Made by a program: the position numbers and the translations under genes | From: Acanthosepion pharaonis | Lineage: Eukaryota > Mollusca > Cephalopoda > Sepiida > Sepiidae | Reading direction: 5' to 3' | Assembly (NCBI GenBank): GCA_903632075.3 | Contig: CAHIKZ030000807.1 | Location: forward strand, 1,890,001-1,954,000 | DNA length: 64,000 nt | In this document: piece after piece, positions 20,891 through 31,979 of the stretch | How the letters are laid out: each line of letters begins with the position of its first letter | How positions within the stretch are numbered: position 1 is the first letter of the stretch | The notes under the pieces: generated by a model | What the model was told of the DNA's origin: nothing | Seen by the model: only the letters and a program-made list of their open reading frames with translations | Databases searched by the model: none

Positions 20891-21089
20891 CTTCTATGAT
20901 GAGATATGGTTAATCATTACTGACAATATATGATATCAAATTAAACTGTTAATACATTAGAAAAATAATGCACAGCAGAATATATAGTTGAATGTTTTTA
21001 CTTTTAAGAGGTCTATATTTGATATCTGTATATAATGCTTTTTTTTTTATTTTAATGAAAGTAAAATACAATTCAATTTTTTTTTAAGC

Positions 21090-21640
21090 ATTTTCACCCC
21101 TAGCAAGGTAGTAAAGCCATTAAGACACAAGGGGTTACTGGGTTTGGAAGAATTAGAAAGCAGAAACATTACAAAGGAGCCAGAACAAAGGAAGAGTAAC
21201 CAGGTGGACAGCAGATAGTGATTGACATTGCATTTAAATTTTTGAGTATTGATTTGAAATCATGGGGCCAAAAGAGAGTTTCAATTGTGAAAAGTCCAAA
21301 AAAAGAAACTATTAGCACAGAATTTATGGCTACATCTAACCAATTCAACTGTAAATTGATGATATCTCATTGCTAGTCTAGTACTGTACTTAAATTCATA
21401 AAGTCTAGGTAGCATATGCTTTCATGGTAATTTTACAGATGAGCTCTTCATGCTCATCTATAAAATTACCATGAAAGTATTTATAGAAAAGTTACAGGGA
21501 GGCAACTTTATAGTGGTGGGAAAGTGACTGAAGCTGAGATTCAGATCAGAACCGATAATATGGCTGATTCTTCTTTGGATTTTATCAAGGATCTCTAGAT
21601 ATATAGAAGGAGCACCAGACCAAATGCGGCAGATGAAAAA
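21090..21640 (-). mobile_element. LINE-B 3' fragment with local hairpin
   Basis: Minus-strand LINE-B from the 3' terminus ('cacccctagcaaggtagtaa') to the 'agcaccagaccaaatgcggc' region. At 21,419-21,477 it carries a 26-bp inverted duplication around a 7-base loop that other LINE-B copies lack. Otherwise it is collinear with the 25-kb copy. Confidence 0.8.
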
Positions 21641-21847
21641 AAATATTTGTATAATTTATAGAGAAGGTATTGGGGAAAGATCAAACATGATAAGCGAAGA
21701 TTTCTTGCTGAATGATGCTCCGTGTTTGAGTCATCCAGCTGGAGTTGATAGCAATTAAATGAAGCTGTGTAAATAATCAATGTTAGACAATCAGCGAGGT
21801 AACTGGGCATATATTACTTTTCAGTGTGATTACCATTTTGTTAATGA

Positions 21848-21853
<6 letters not shown>

Positions 21854-21905
<52 letters not shown>
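21854..21905. repeat. (TA)n microsatellite
   Basis: About 26 perfect TA units. Confidence 0.97.
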
Positions 21906-21908
<3 letters not shown>

Positions 21909-21959
21909 CTTTCTTTCCAATATACTTAGAGAGTAAAGTCAACAATCTGGGAAGGATTT

Positions 21960-22290
21960 CTTCTGAGCGTTTTTCCCTGGCACCTTGACTACATGAATTT
22001 AAGTGTGATATTAGATTGGCAACTTGGCATCACCATTTTACTATTGAACTAACTAGAGGTAACTGTTTGTTCTAGTCTAACAGTTTCTTTTCTTGCCCTT
22101 CTCACCTATGGAACTCCCTTCTGATTTCTTGCTTTTGTACCACTAACAATCAATTGCCATCTTCTGCCTGCCTGAATATTGTTCCTTTATTGTCCTTTTC
22201 TTCACTAAAATCTTCTCATTCTCTTTCACTCCCTGTAACCCCCTGCATCCTAGTGACATTACCACCTTGTTTGGAGTGTAATTATTTTAA
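21960..22290 (+). mobile_element. LINE-B 3' fragment, plus strand, copy 1
   Basis: Reads through 'gatattagattggcaacttg', 'cagtttcttttcttgccctt' and 'cactccctgtaaccccctgc', the LINE-B C-terminal coding end and 3' end in plus orientation, ending near 'ccaccttgtttgga'. Stops are frequent. Confidence 0.7.
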
Positions 22291-22299
22291 AAAAATGGA

Positions 22300-22510
22300 G
22301 AATGTAATTTATTATGTAGTTGCTTCTAAATAGTTATAGTTTATTTTAGAAAGTTCAAAGTTATAGTTAAAATTCTTTGGATAATGCAACAATATATCAT
22401 TTAACTGTTAACCTTCATTGCAGTAGCAACTATAATGTTGAAAACTAAGAAATATTCTACAGAAATACTGTAGTTAGTCTTTATTGTGAGGTTAAAGGTC
22501 ACAGTCATCA
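22300..22510. repeat. Unclassified repeat, inverted copy at 36,400-36,620
   Basis: 'gaaatactgtagttagtctt' and 'caacaatatatcatttaact' recur in reverse complement at 36.4-36.6 kb in the same order. A small palindrome surrounds 'ctacagaaatactgtag'. Confidence 0.75.
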
Positions 22511-22514
22511 ATAA

Positions 22515-22610
22515 AGAACTACAATTTCAATAGTGATTCAGAAGGAGAAGTTGGAGAGACAAGTCTGAATTTCACTTGAGTTTCTTACATTCACTTACTA
22601 TAAATAGGTC
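22515..22610 (+). mobile_element. SINE family A fragment
   Basis: 'agtgattcagaaggagaagt', 'gacaagtctgaatttcact' and 'tacattcacttactataaat' match the first 90 bp of the SINE at 20,397. It is cut short where LINE-B resumes. Confidence 0.65.
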
Positions 22611-22769
22611 TCATCATTTTACAGTTGATCTAGCTAGATGCAACTGCCATTTCTAGTATAACAGTTTCTTTTCTCGCACTTCCCACCTGTGAGACTTCCT
22701 TCCGATTTCTTGCTTCACTAATAACTACAATTTTCCAAAATTTAAGTGCAACATTAATTGCCATCTTTT

Positions 22770-22804
<35 letters not shown>

Positions 22805-22915
22805 CTGTTCCTTTTTTTTGTCATTTCTTCAATCCTCCTCATTCTCAGTATTCTCATTCTCTTTCACTCCCTGTAATCTTCTGCATTCTAGTGGCATTAT
22901 TGCTTTGCTTCAAGT
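22600..22915 (+). mobile_element. LINE-B 3' fragment, plus strand, copy 2
   Basis: Repeats the order of copy 1 ('tcatcattttacagttgatc', 'cagtttcttttctcgcactt', 'cactccctgtaatcttctgc'), interrupted by a run of more than 30 T near 22,770-22,800. It may be a duplicate of copy 1 with the intervening repeat and SINE piece. Confidence 0.7.
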
Positions 22916-22954
22916 TTAAAGATTAAAGAAAAAAATAGCAAATTTAACCTTCTG

Positions 22955-23120
22955 GTAGAGGTTGGGTGATCCATTTGAAGTCTCACAGAATTTTGTGTTT
23001 TATTCTCTAGAACAGATTCTAGACTGCGCACATACTCATGGTGAAAATGTAGCTGTTCATACAGTTCTCAGGAGATCACCTTTCCTACCCAGTCATACCT
23101 ATTCTTGTATTCTTTCTAAA
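22955..23120 (-). mobile_element. LINE-C (RTE-like) C-terminal fragment, copy 2
   Basis: The minus strand reads 'KVIS', 'ELYEQLHFHHEY', 'LESVLENKTQNS' and 'QMDHP' with few breaks, parallel to 16,490-16,680 and to the family text 'VIHWELCKKL' and 'VLENETHKLLWDF'. Confidence 0.65.
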
Positions 23121-23609
23121 CCAGTATCTTACATTTGATGATCATGTGGTTCATTGTCACATCTTCATCTCTACACAACCTACTTTTACTCTTTTCTTAC
23201 ATTTTTTTCTATTTTGGCTTTTATATATTTTGTTCCCATGTCATTGTTTTGCACTCACTTTCTCTCTTGAGGTTTCTTCTACATATCCATGTTCTTGGAT
23301 CTTGTATATCTGCTGTATCATCTTCTGAAGTGTCCACAGAATTATCTTTCTTTCTTTCTTTCCAATTTTGAATACTCATCTTTGTGTTTCCTAGGTTTCT
23401 GTTCTTATGTCTGTAGTGCAGGGATTGAACTTGTGATCTCCAGGAAAACAAATATGATTAGCCACAAGGCCATGTGTCTCTTGGGTTTTGCAGAAAAATC
23501 ATATACTCTGGTTCAGTGAAAGAAACAGACAAGCAACACAAAGGTAAATAGAATTTACTGATATAAGATATCCCCTAAGCATGAAAGTGAAATAAAAGCA
23601 GCCTATCTC

Positions 23610-23740
23610 CATGTACTGAATAAAGGGTTCAGTTCAAAGTTCTGAGAAGGTTATCAAGTACAACTGACACCTGAAGAAGGCCAGAGTGTAAACAACTGAA
23701 AGTTATGAATATAACAAGCTAGATGAGCCTGAACAGAATG
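23610..23740 (+). mobile_element. Single arm of the self-complementary retroposon
   Basis: 'gaataaagggttcagttcaa' and 'cacctgaagaaggccagagt' match the right arm of the 8.9-kb element. There is no opposing arm and no tail, so it is a fragment. Confidence 0.65.
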
Positions 23741-23989
23741 GTATTTAATTTTTATAGTTTCTTTTTATTGTGACATTACGCTAGCCTTCAGTTTAAAGCA
23801 GCTTTAAAAGAATTAAGATAAAAGTAAGGAAAATGCTTCATCTAAAAAAAGTTTGATCAACTTAAGTTTATTAGTTTATCTTAAAGTTGATAGAATTGTT
23901 GAGATTCTTTTATTCCAAACTCTAACAAAATATTGTAGTTACTTTTAGACTTAAAAAAAATATGGCAAACAATGATTTCATGCTCACAA

Positions 23990-24195
23990 AAAAAATGGTG
24001 TGTCAAAAGGAAAGTTTTTCCTCTGACACCACTTTTATTTTAACTACCTTCACTCCTCAGCAAGGTTCATTGTTTTAAAAAGTAATGATTAGAACTGCAA
24101 TAAAACCTAAACATATGATGAAAGTGAATTTATACATTTTTTGTTCTTGAGAATTTACAACAAAAATATTAAACTCTATTTATTTATTAGATTGT
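23990..24195. repeat. One arm of the 38.9-kb foldback family
   Basis: Contains a hairpin built on 'tggtgtgtcaaaaggaa' and 'ttcctctgacacca', then 'attgttttaaaaagtaatga' and 'gagaatttacaacaaaaata', the order seen at 38,886-39,060. Confidence 0.65.
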
Positions 24196-24488
24196 TTATT
24201 TACAAGAATAGTTTTATATTTACAACATTCTAAAAATTGTATTAAAACTAATGCACTACTGAGTAGTGAGTTTGATTCTTACTAGGTGTTCTATACTTAT
24301 ACAACTTTGCTTAGTAAATTATTTGCATTGGGTTTTTTATAAGTTGTTGTTTTATCCCCCCAGACAAATTATACATATGGGGACTAATTAGGACTTCATA
24401 GAGACTTTGAGGTATTATAGTGACTGTAGTAAGAATAGTAAGTAAGAATATGATATTTTGGTATAAGGTATATTGTAATATGTTTGGG

Positions 24489-24871
24489 TCAGTAATTGTG
24501 GCTAGGTAAGTTTAAATATAAGAAAGATGAAGAACAGCCTTCCTCCTTCCCTCTTTTGGCCTTGTGCCACATTTCTTGTAAATTAGAAGAATAAATATCA
24601 AAAGATTCATTTACCTCTAAGGATATATGCTGGACAATTTCACAGGTTAAACATTTCTGGTAGCAGAGCATAGGTGACAGCTCACCCATTTTCTATTTGA
24701 TGAAGACAATAGTTGCATCTTATTTATCACAGTTTCCACATAAATATGTTTTAGTTTTTGCCAGTAACCTTTCCAGCACAACTGACAACTCTCATCTTCT
24801 TCCAAGAAGGAGCATTGTCTATTAAAATTACAGCATTTTCCTTCATAGATTTTTTTCTTTGTCATCTCCAA
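24489..24871 (-). other. Two overlapping Cys-rich open frames of unknown nature
   Basis: 24,647-24,871 reads 'KCCNFNRQCSFLEEDESCQL', then 'CWKGYWQKLKHIYVETVINK', ending 'SCHLCSATRNV'. 24,489-24,689, in another frame, continues with 'MLCYQKCLTCEIVQHISLEV' and a Glu/Ser-rich tail. Together they resemble one decayed reading region with a frameshift near 24,660-24,690. Eight Cys in the first 75 codons is unusual for this window, but I recognise no family. It could be a host exon, a LINE zinc-knuckle region or chance. Confidence 0.3.
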
Positions 24872-24954
24872 GAGTTATAATTCTAATTACTACTCATTAA
24901 TGATAATAATTTCTCTTATTTTAATATTTCTACAGTATTGTATTTTTTTTTTAA

Positions 24955-25645
24955 TTGAATTCACCCCATGAAAGGCAGTAAAGCCACTAAGACTCAAGGC
25001 ATTACTGTGTGTGAAAGAATTAGAAAACAGAAACATTAAGGAATTAGAACAATAGAAAAGTAATCAGGAAGACAGTAGATAACAAAATTTGGGACTGGAA
25101 AGCATGGCACCAAAAGAGAGTTCCACTAAGATGCAAGTGGTTACTGAGTTTGAGAGAGGATGAGAAAAATAATACCTTATTAAGGAAAGAGCACTAAAAG
25201 AACAGGAATTGAAAAAACAGAAGATAATGATTGATATTGCATTTCAATTTTTGAAGATCAAAGTTGACTTGAAAGCAAGAAGCCTGAAGAGAGTTCCACA
25301 AGCGAGAAGTGAAAGTAAAGAAATTCTTAGCACTGTCTTACCATTTCTATTGTAAAATGATGAGACCTAACTTGTAATCTAGTACTGTGCTTAAATTCAT
25401 AAAGAAGAGCTCATCTGAACAATTACCATGAAACTATTTATAGAAAAGGCACATGGATGCAACCTTATAATGGTGGAAAACTAACTGAAGCTGAGACACC
25501 AGATCAGGACCAATAATATGGCTGATTTTTCGTTGGATTTTATCAAGAATCTCTAAATATTTAGCACTGGTCCATATGTGGCGGCAATATTCAAAACTTG
25601 TGTGAATGGCAGAATTATAGATATGCAAAATAGATTCTGGCAAGA
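24955..25645 (-). mobile_element. LINE-B fragment with C-terminal domain frame
   Basis: Minus strand. The open frame at 25,434-25,643 reads 'IYNSAIHTSFEYCRHIWTSA', 'LEILDKIQRKISHIIGPDL' and 'HYKVASMCLFYK', the LINE-B C-terminal domain. Downstream the 3' end is present twice in tandem (about 24,960-25,120 and 25,125-25,260) with the shared 'ccactaagactcaaggc' type start. Confidence 0.85.
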
Positions 25646-25699
25646 AAATTTGTTTAGCATGACACAGTGAACCAACATTCTTCGCTGCAAACTTAGCAA

Positions 25700-26130
25700 T
25701 GGCTTCAATAATTATTGTTAATATTATTGGTATTATGCTATTATCATTCTAATATTACTGTTGACATTAATAGTTATTGTTACTAGTATTAAAACAATAC
25801 TGCTCTATCTGTTATTATTCTTATCTAAATTACTACTAGTAAATAGTAGTAATACAACTACTACTATTATTCAGTTATTTATATTTTTATAATTAGTATC
25901 TTCTGTTTATTTTTATTTTCTTTCTCTGTTAATCAGTGACTGTGATTCTATATTCGGAAGCAAGATTAAGATCTGACTTCATTAATTGCTGACTATTAAT
26001 TTACTTTATATGTAAGGCATTGCTTTGAGGAAGCAAAAATAAAGGAATTTAAGGTGGGTATGGGGTTCTTTTGTTTTTGCCAATTTTTTTTAAAGTGTTT
26101 TTGTTGCTACAGGCCATCTTGATTGATTAG
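25700..26130. other. AT-rich stretch with ATT-type short repeats
   Basis: Many 'attatt' and 'actact' repeats between 25,705 and 25,900. No element recognised. Confidence 0.5.
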
Positions 26131-29060
26131 AAGAAAAGTGAAAAGTTAAAGAATGAAGAGCAAGTGACGAGAGAGAATAATATAAAAAACATATAGAAGT
26201 TGGTATATTGAGGAAGGTGAAGGAACTGAAGGTGGGTGGTAGAAATAAGGACAATGAAGGAGAGTGAGTATGAAAATGTGAGAGAAGATAGACAGATTAA
26301 GAGAAAAAGAAGAGTTTATCAAACTGTGCTTCAGATGAATAAAAGGGAAGAAAATGGTGAGAAAACTGTGTTAAAGGAAAAAAAATAAGGTATGCAAACT
26401 GTAAAGAAACAAAGGAAGAATGGTGGGTAAGCAGATTGTGTGAAAGAAGGAAGGGAGGAAGGAAAGGAGAAAAGGGATGGAGGGAGGAAGAGGAAATTAG
26501 AAAGAGAGCAGTGCAGAGGGTGTAAAAGATGTCTTGGAACAAAGAGTGATAGACTAAAGGAATTGAGAATGATAACAGATAAAACCATAAAAAATAGAGA
26601 GGAAGATAGATAAAAAGAGCAAACTTTAAAAAAAACAAAGGAAGAATGACAGGTAAACCAATTGTGTGGAGAAAGGAAGGAAGGAATGAAGAAAGAAAAA
26701 AGAAAAGAAAGAAGGAAGGAAGAGGAAAGAAGGGAGAAGTGCATAGGGTGTAAAAAGCATCCTAGAAGAAAGCAGTGATAGTTGACAATCGTAAAAGATA
26801 AAACCATAAAAAATAGAGAAGATGATAAATAAAATAGAAATGATAAGAAGAGCAAATTATAAAGAAACAAAGGAAGAATGATGGGTAAGAAGGAAGGAAG
26901 GAAGGAAGAGAGGGAGGGAGGGAAAGTGCACAGGGTGTAAAAAAACATCACGGAACAAAGGGGCTATAGACTGAAGGAGCTGAAGATAGTAAAAGATAAA
27001 ACCAGAAAAAATAGAGAGGAAGTGATCTAAAAGAAAAGATGTTAGAGAAAAAAAGAAAGAATTTAGTATTTTGGATAAAAGAAAGAACAAAACTAGTGAG
27101 TAGCTGAAAAAGGGTGTAGTGATAGATGACCTTTTGTCTGAAAAAAAAAACAAGTTTGTTAAGGAAAGAAAGACCGTGAAAGAAGCAGAAAAATATTTAA
27201 AATAAGATAAAGACTTATAGAGAAAATAATAGAAAAACAAGAAGAAATAGTAAAAAGGGAGAAGAAACAAATTGAATGCAGTTGTAGAGAGATTTGATAT
27301 AAAGAGGAAGTCAAAAGACAGAAAATGATAAGGATGAGAGAAAAACTATAGAAATAAAAAAAAAAGTGAGAAAAGCAAAAGGGGATTAACGGTAAACATC
27401 AATCAGAAGAACCATGCTAAAAAGAGAGAAAACTAAATAAAAGAATTTGGTAAAAAGGAAAGCGAGAAATAGTTTTGAGAGTGGGATACTATGAGAAAGG
27501 TAAGTGATGATTTACAGAATAAGGAAAGTTTTATCAAGAACAGAACAAAAAATATGCAGCAAAAGAGGAGAGTAATATATTGAAAAGAAGAAAAGGTAAG
27601 AAAACAGAGAATAAAAGAAAGATTTTGACTGTAAATCTCACTCTTCTTTTTCATACTATCTCTTATTCACCTATTTCCTATTGGCACATGATAAAAGAAG
27701 ATTAGAGAAAGTGAGCAAGAAAAGAGGAAAAAGAGTATGAGAATAAAGAACAAGTATAGAAAATAACATGTGCAAAACATGAAAGAGTGAAATTCACATA
27801 TGGTTAAAAATGTAAAAAATAATTTAAAAATAAAAAGGAAGAAACAAACAATTGAAAAGAAGAGTGGTGAATAGGGAAGGACTGAAAAGAGTAGGGATAA
27901 GAGAGGATTGAAAAGAGGAGTGGTGAAAGGAGAAGATTGAAAAGGGAAGGACTGAAAAGAGTAGGGATAAGAGAGGATTGAAAAGAGGAGTGGTGAAAGG
28001 AGAAGATTGAAAAGGGAAGGACTGAAAAGAGTAGGGATAAGAGAGGATTGAAAAGAGGAGTGGTGAAAGGAGAAGATTGAAAAGGGAAAGACTGAAAAGA
28101 GTAGGGATAAGAGAGGATTGAAAAGGGGAGTGGTGAAAGGAGAAGATTGAAAAGGGAAGGACTGAAAAGAGTAAGAATAAGAGAGGATTGAAAAGGGGAG
28201 TGGTGAAAGGAGAAAATTGAAAAGGAAAACAGTGAAAAGAGAGGATTGAAAAGAGAAAGAAGTATGTAAAGGATATGCAGAAATGGAATCAGCTAAAGTA
28301 AAAGGCGAATCAGTCATGGAGAAAAAAAGGAAGGGAAGAAAGATATAAGAAAGGATATGAAAAGGAATAGTAAAGAGTAAAGAATGATAGAAAGAAAAAT
28401 TGGTAGAAGAAAAAGTATGCTTTTGAGAAAGAAAGAGAGAAAATAAAAGCCAATAAAGAAATTAGATGTCTAGGCAAAAAAACCTTCGGAGGAAAAACAG
28501 GATGGCAAAAAAAGATGTGAAAGAGAAATAAAGTTGCAAATATTGATAGGAAGGAAAATTCTACATAGAGAAATACAGGTTGACTAATAAGAAAAAAGCT
28601 TTAGGAGTGTGTGGGTGGAAGAAAGAAACACATTAAAAAAGATGAAATTGAAAATAAGCAAAGAGGAAAAGAAAGGAAGTGGAAAAGAAGAACACACAGA
28701 AAATGATAAAAGTACTTTCTAGTAGAGTAAACACAAGAATAAAAGATAGCGTAAAAAAGGGAAAGAAAAGAGAATAAAAAGAACCAGCCTAAAACATAGC
28801 AATCAAAAATAAATGAAATATCTGAGAAAAAAAAGAGAAAGAACAAAAAGGAAAGATAGTTTAAAGATCCAAATAACAATGATATGATGAAAGAATTAAC
28901 AAAACATCAGAAGATAGAAGAGAAAAAAAAACACAATGTCGAAAAGGAAGGAAGGAAAGAATAAAATGATGAAGAAGAAAAACTTTGATAAAGATCAAGA
29001 AAAATCAAACAATGGATGAAAGCAAAAAAAAAAAGAGCAAGCAGAATTAAAATAAAAACA
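26130..29060 (+). repeat. 3-kb purine-rich region with tandem arrays
   Basis: Almost 3 kb of A/G-dominated plus strand. A ~200-230-bp unit repeats about three times (26,390-26,990; anchors 'gcaaactgtaaagaaacaaa' at 26,396, 26,620 and 26,853). A 70-bp unit repeats about five times at 27,901-28,250. Minus-strand frames of up to 216 codons here are Phe/Ser/Leu-rich artefacts of pyrimidine bias. Confidence 0.9.
27871..28260 (+). repeat. 70-bp minisatellite, about five units
   Basis: The unit starts 'gagaggattgaaaagaggag' and recurs at exactly 27,901, 27,971, 28,041, 28,111 and 28,181. The first three are near identical; the last two have scattered A/G changes and the array decays after 28,220. 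Confidence 0.95.
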
Positions 29061-29565
29061 TAAAAGGTTGAGACAAAAATTTGGAGGTGAGCTATATTGG
29101 GTAATTCTGGCTTAGAAGCTGATTCTGCCTTCTGGTAGATCATGATTATTTCTATTCTTGCCTACAGCCAAAGCTACTTCTTTAAAATAAATAAGACAAA
29201 CTAGAATAAATTCAAGCAAAATAATAAAAAAAATCACTTTAAAAACAAAAGAAAATACTCGTTCTTGTAGTTTCAATTTGGTGGGGGGATTTAATTTTTG
29301 AATTCAAGCATTTAAACAAAACCAAAGCTCAATGAAAACATTGTTAGATCAAGCCTAAAACCCTCTGCATCCGTTTCACATCGATTTCAGAAAAACACGG
29401 CAAGGAATAAATTAAAACAAAATGAAAGAAACAGAAGAGATCAAAACCGTTTTAAAAAGTCCTTCCTGAACCGCAATTCATTTTTTAAACTTACGCCTAA
29501 GTGAACAAAGATTAAAATAAATAAACAACTGAATATATACATAAAAAAAAAAAAAAGAAAGACTG

Positions 29566-29665
29566 AAAGAACTGTAGAGAAAATGGGGTGAGTGATGTTT
29601 GGGGAAGCATGTGGTGGACAGAATGGAATGGTTGTATGAAGAATAATGGTCTGTATAATCGGATC
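29566..29665 (+). repeat. ~95-bp direct repeat, partner at 31,497-31,600
   Basis: 'gagaaaatggggtgagtgat' and 'ggaatggttgtatgaagaat' recur at 31.5 kb in the same orientation with few differences. Confidence 0.85.
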
Positions 29666-29834
29666 TGAGAGGAAATCAAAATGGCAGAATGGCTTCTCTA
29701 TCTTTGTCTGTTCTTAACCACTGACACCCCCAGAATAGAGATTAAAGAGATTAACTTGAGCTTAAAGACATCGGATTATCAAACAAGCAGTCTTGGCAGA
29801 CTAATCATTTGTGAAACCAGACATTGGATACTGA

Positions 29835-29870
29835 CCCTCCTCCCTCCCTCTCCCTCTCTCTCTCTCTCTT
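29835..29870. repeat. Pyrimidine (CCT/CT) microsatellite
   Basis: 'cctccctccctctccctctc' running into (CT)n. Confidence 0.9.
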
Positions 29871-29945
29871 TATTTCCTTGCTTATACATATATACCCAAC
29901 TATTTCATATCTAAAATATAATAAGGATAATTCTTGTTTTACAAT

Positions 29946-30295
29946 TCTCTCAGGGCTGGATTTAGGCTTTAAGTGTCCCCTGGGTTAATAGAATTTGAGG
30001 GGGGGGGCTCTTCATTACACATGTTAACCACTGCCCATGTCTATAAAAAAAAAGATATATACTTCTACATGAAACTACATTACAAATCTACGTGTATATA
30101 AAAAAGATGCATCAAAATCTAAATTGGTCTCTTGATTCAGGCCCGTCGAATTTAAAAGATCCACTTCAACTAGAGGGACCCAAATACTCTAAATTGTTTA
30201 AAATTAGTTCAAAATAGTCCCATTAAATCTGAAAATAAACACATTTCCTGTGTTATTACATCTTCATTTCTTTTAATTTTATCAGGAAGTCAAGA
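29946..30295 (+). repeat. 350-bp repeat, inverted partner at 31,590-31,940
   Basis: Begins 'gctggatttaggctttaagt' and ends 'ttttaattttatcaggaagt'. The reverse complement occupies 31,590-31,940 ('cctgataaaattaaaagaaa' to 'aaaatccagccttggga'). The family is unknown. At its right edge a hairpin pairs 'caagactagag' (near 30,293) with 'ctctagtcttg' (near 30,318). Confidence 0.85.
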
Positions 30296-30675
30296 CTAGA
30301 GGACCCTTATAGGCCTCTCTAGTCTTGGGCTCCCTGGGTTGCAGTCCATAGAAACTCATATGTGAATCCAGCACCGAATATTTCACTTTTCTTTCAACAA
30401 GGATTTTGTAGTTTTGTTGATTCAGTGACAGTAAGTTTCATTAAAACTCTTAGAATAAGCATAAAAAATATATTACAAATTGTATATAAAACAAAAAGGA
30501 TCCTGGCAGATGGCCCTGAAATTATACACAGAGAACATACATTTAACAATATTTTCAAAATTACAAATCATATGATTCCAGAAGTGGACATTATAAAATG
30601 ACTTTTTGAACCAATCAGAAGTGAAATAAAAATATTAACTCCAAGCTTTTTGATCTCTTAAAATACTACAAAAAC

Positions 30676-30884
30676 TACTTGCATTATTTACATTACTTGG
30701 ACTGTTATCCTCATCTTTATTTCCATATTCACAACGTCTCAGCCATTGTACATTACAGCTTTCTTCAGGTGATTGGAATTTCATCTGAAACATTGTGAAT
30801 ATGACAATGAAGGTGAGAATAACAGTCTGAATAATGTAAATAATGCAAGTAATTATAATACCTCATCTCAGAGATATAGACAGT
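30676..30884 (+). mobile_element. Self-complementary SINE-like retroposon, short form (209 bp)
   Basis: Flanked by 'tactacaaaaac' (30,664-30,675) and 'tactataaaaac' (30,885-30,896), 11 of 12 matching. The arms 30,675-30,738 and 30,791-30,851 form a ~60-bp stem around a ~50-base loop. The right end carries the tail 'acctcatctcagagatatag'. There is no tRNA-like unit. Confidence 0.85.
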
Positions 30885-31496
30885 TACTATAAAAACAGAT
30901 GATTATTTTTTTTATCACTCATGATCAAATATTCATCCTGTGACTGAGATGTTGTAACCAGATCTTTTCACAGCCTTACATCAAAGATACTTAAAATAAG
31001 AGTTATGTTCCTCAAACACACATTATGAAGGAACAATTTTCATCAACACACACTTAGTAATCATCAAAACTTGTAGTAAAATGTAAATAAATAGGTTTAA
31101 TGACAATGACCTTCCTGATGTCATCAGTTCTAAACTTGGACTGTTAATAACTTCAGACGGCAGCTTTTTAGAATACATCAAATATCTTCAATAAAACATA
31201 TTGATACTACTTAAAATTTTAACTCAGGCTTTGTTTTGACATCTAAATTGATTGTTTAAAATTTGACAATTTTTTTTCAAACCAAATTTGAATTATTAAA
31301 GTTTATATGATTTGCTTTATAACTTCAGACAGGCAAAAACCAAATAATTATTTTTTACTTCAATAAAAAGGTAATAAAATCATCAAAAAATGATCAACAT
31401 CTATAATAGAACACATAACAAACATATATGATAAGTCTTTGAATCCTTTACATTTTAATACAGTGACCTCTCAATAACAGCCAAAAGAAAGAATGA

Positions 31497-31600
31497 AAGA
31501 AGTGTAGAGAAAATGGGGTGGGTGATGTTTAGGGAAGCATGTGATGGACAGAATGGAATGGTTGTATGAAGAATAATGGCATGTTTAATTGGATCTCATG
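31497..31600 (+). repeat. Direct repeat of 29,566-29,665
   Basis: Second copy; it runs straight into the inverted 350-bp repeat. Confidence 0.85.
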
Positions 31601-31940
31601 TTTTGGGTTCCTGATAAAATTAAAAGAAATAAAGATGTAACAGGAGATTTGTTTATTTTCAGATTTAATTCGACTATTTTGAACTAATTTTAAACAATTT
31701 GAGTATTTGGGTCCCTCTAGTTTGAGTAGGTCTTTTAAATTTGACAGGCCTGAATCAAGAGATCCCATTCAGATCTTGATGTATCTTTTTTATATACATA
31801 TAGATTTTTTATGTAGCTTCATGTAAAAATATATTTCTTTTTTTTATAGACATGGGCAGTGGTTAACATATGTAATGAAGGGGCCCTCAAATTCTATTAG
31901 CCCAGGGGACTATCAACGCCTAAAATCCAGCCTTGGGAGG
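31590..31940 (-). repeat. Inverted copy of the 350-bp repeat
   Basis: Partner of 29,946-30,295. The two arms are separated by about 1.3 kb that includes a short retroposon. Confidence 0.85.
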
Positions 31941-31979
31941 ATTGCACAAGAATTATCTCTATTATATTCTATTACCCAT

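Noticed and set aside
26297..28879. Phe/Ser/Leu-rich open frames up to 216 codons on the minus strand, resembling membrane proteins
   Set aside because: They arise from homopurine DNA, where stop codons are rare. Several overlapping frames are open at once and the sequence is tandem-repetitive.
30676..30884. Calling the hairpin repeats MITEs
   Set aside because: Flanking duplications vary from 7 to 16 bp and one end has an extra tail, which fits retroposition better than a cut-and-paste element.
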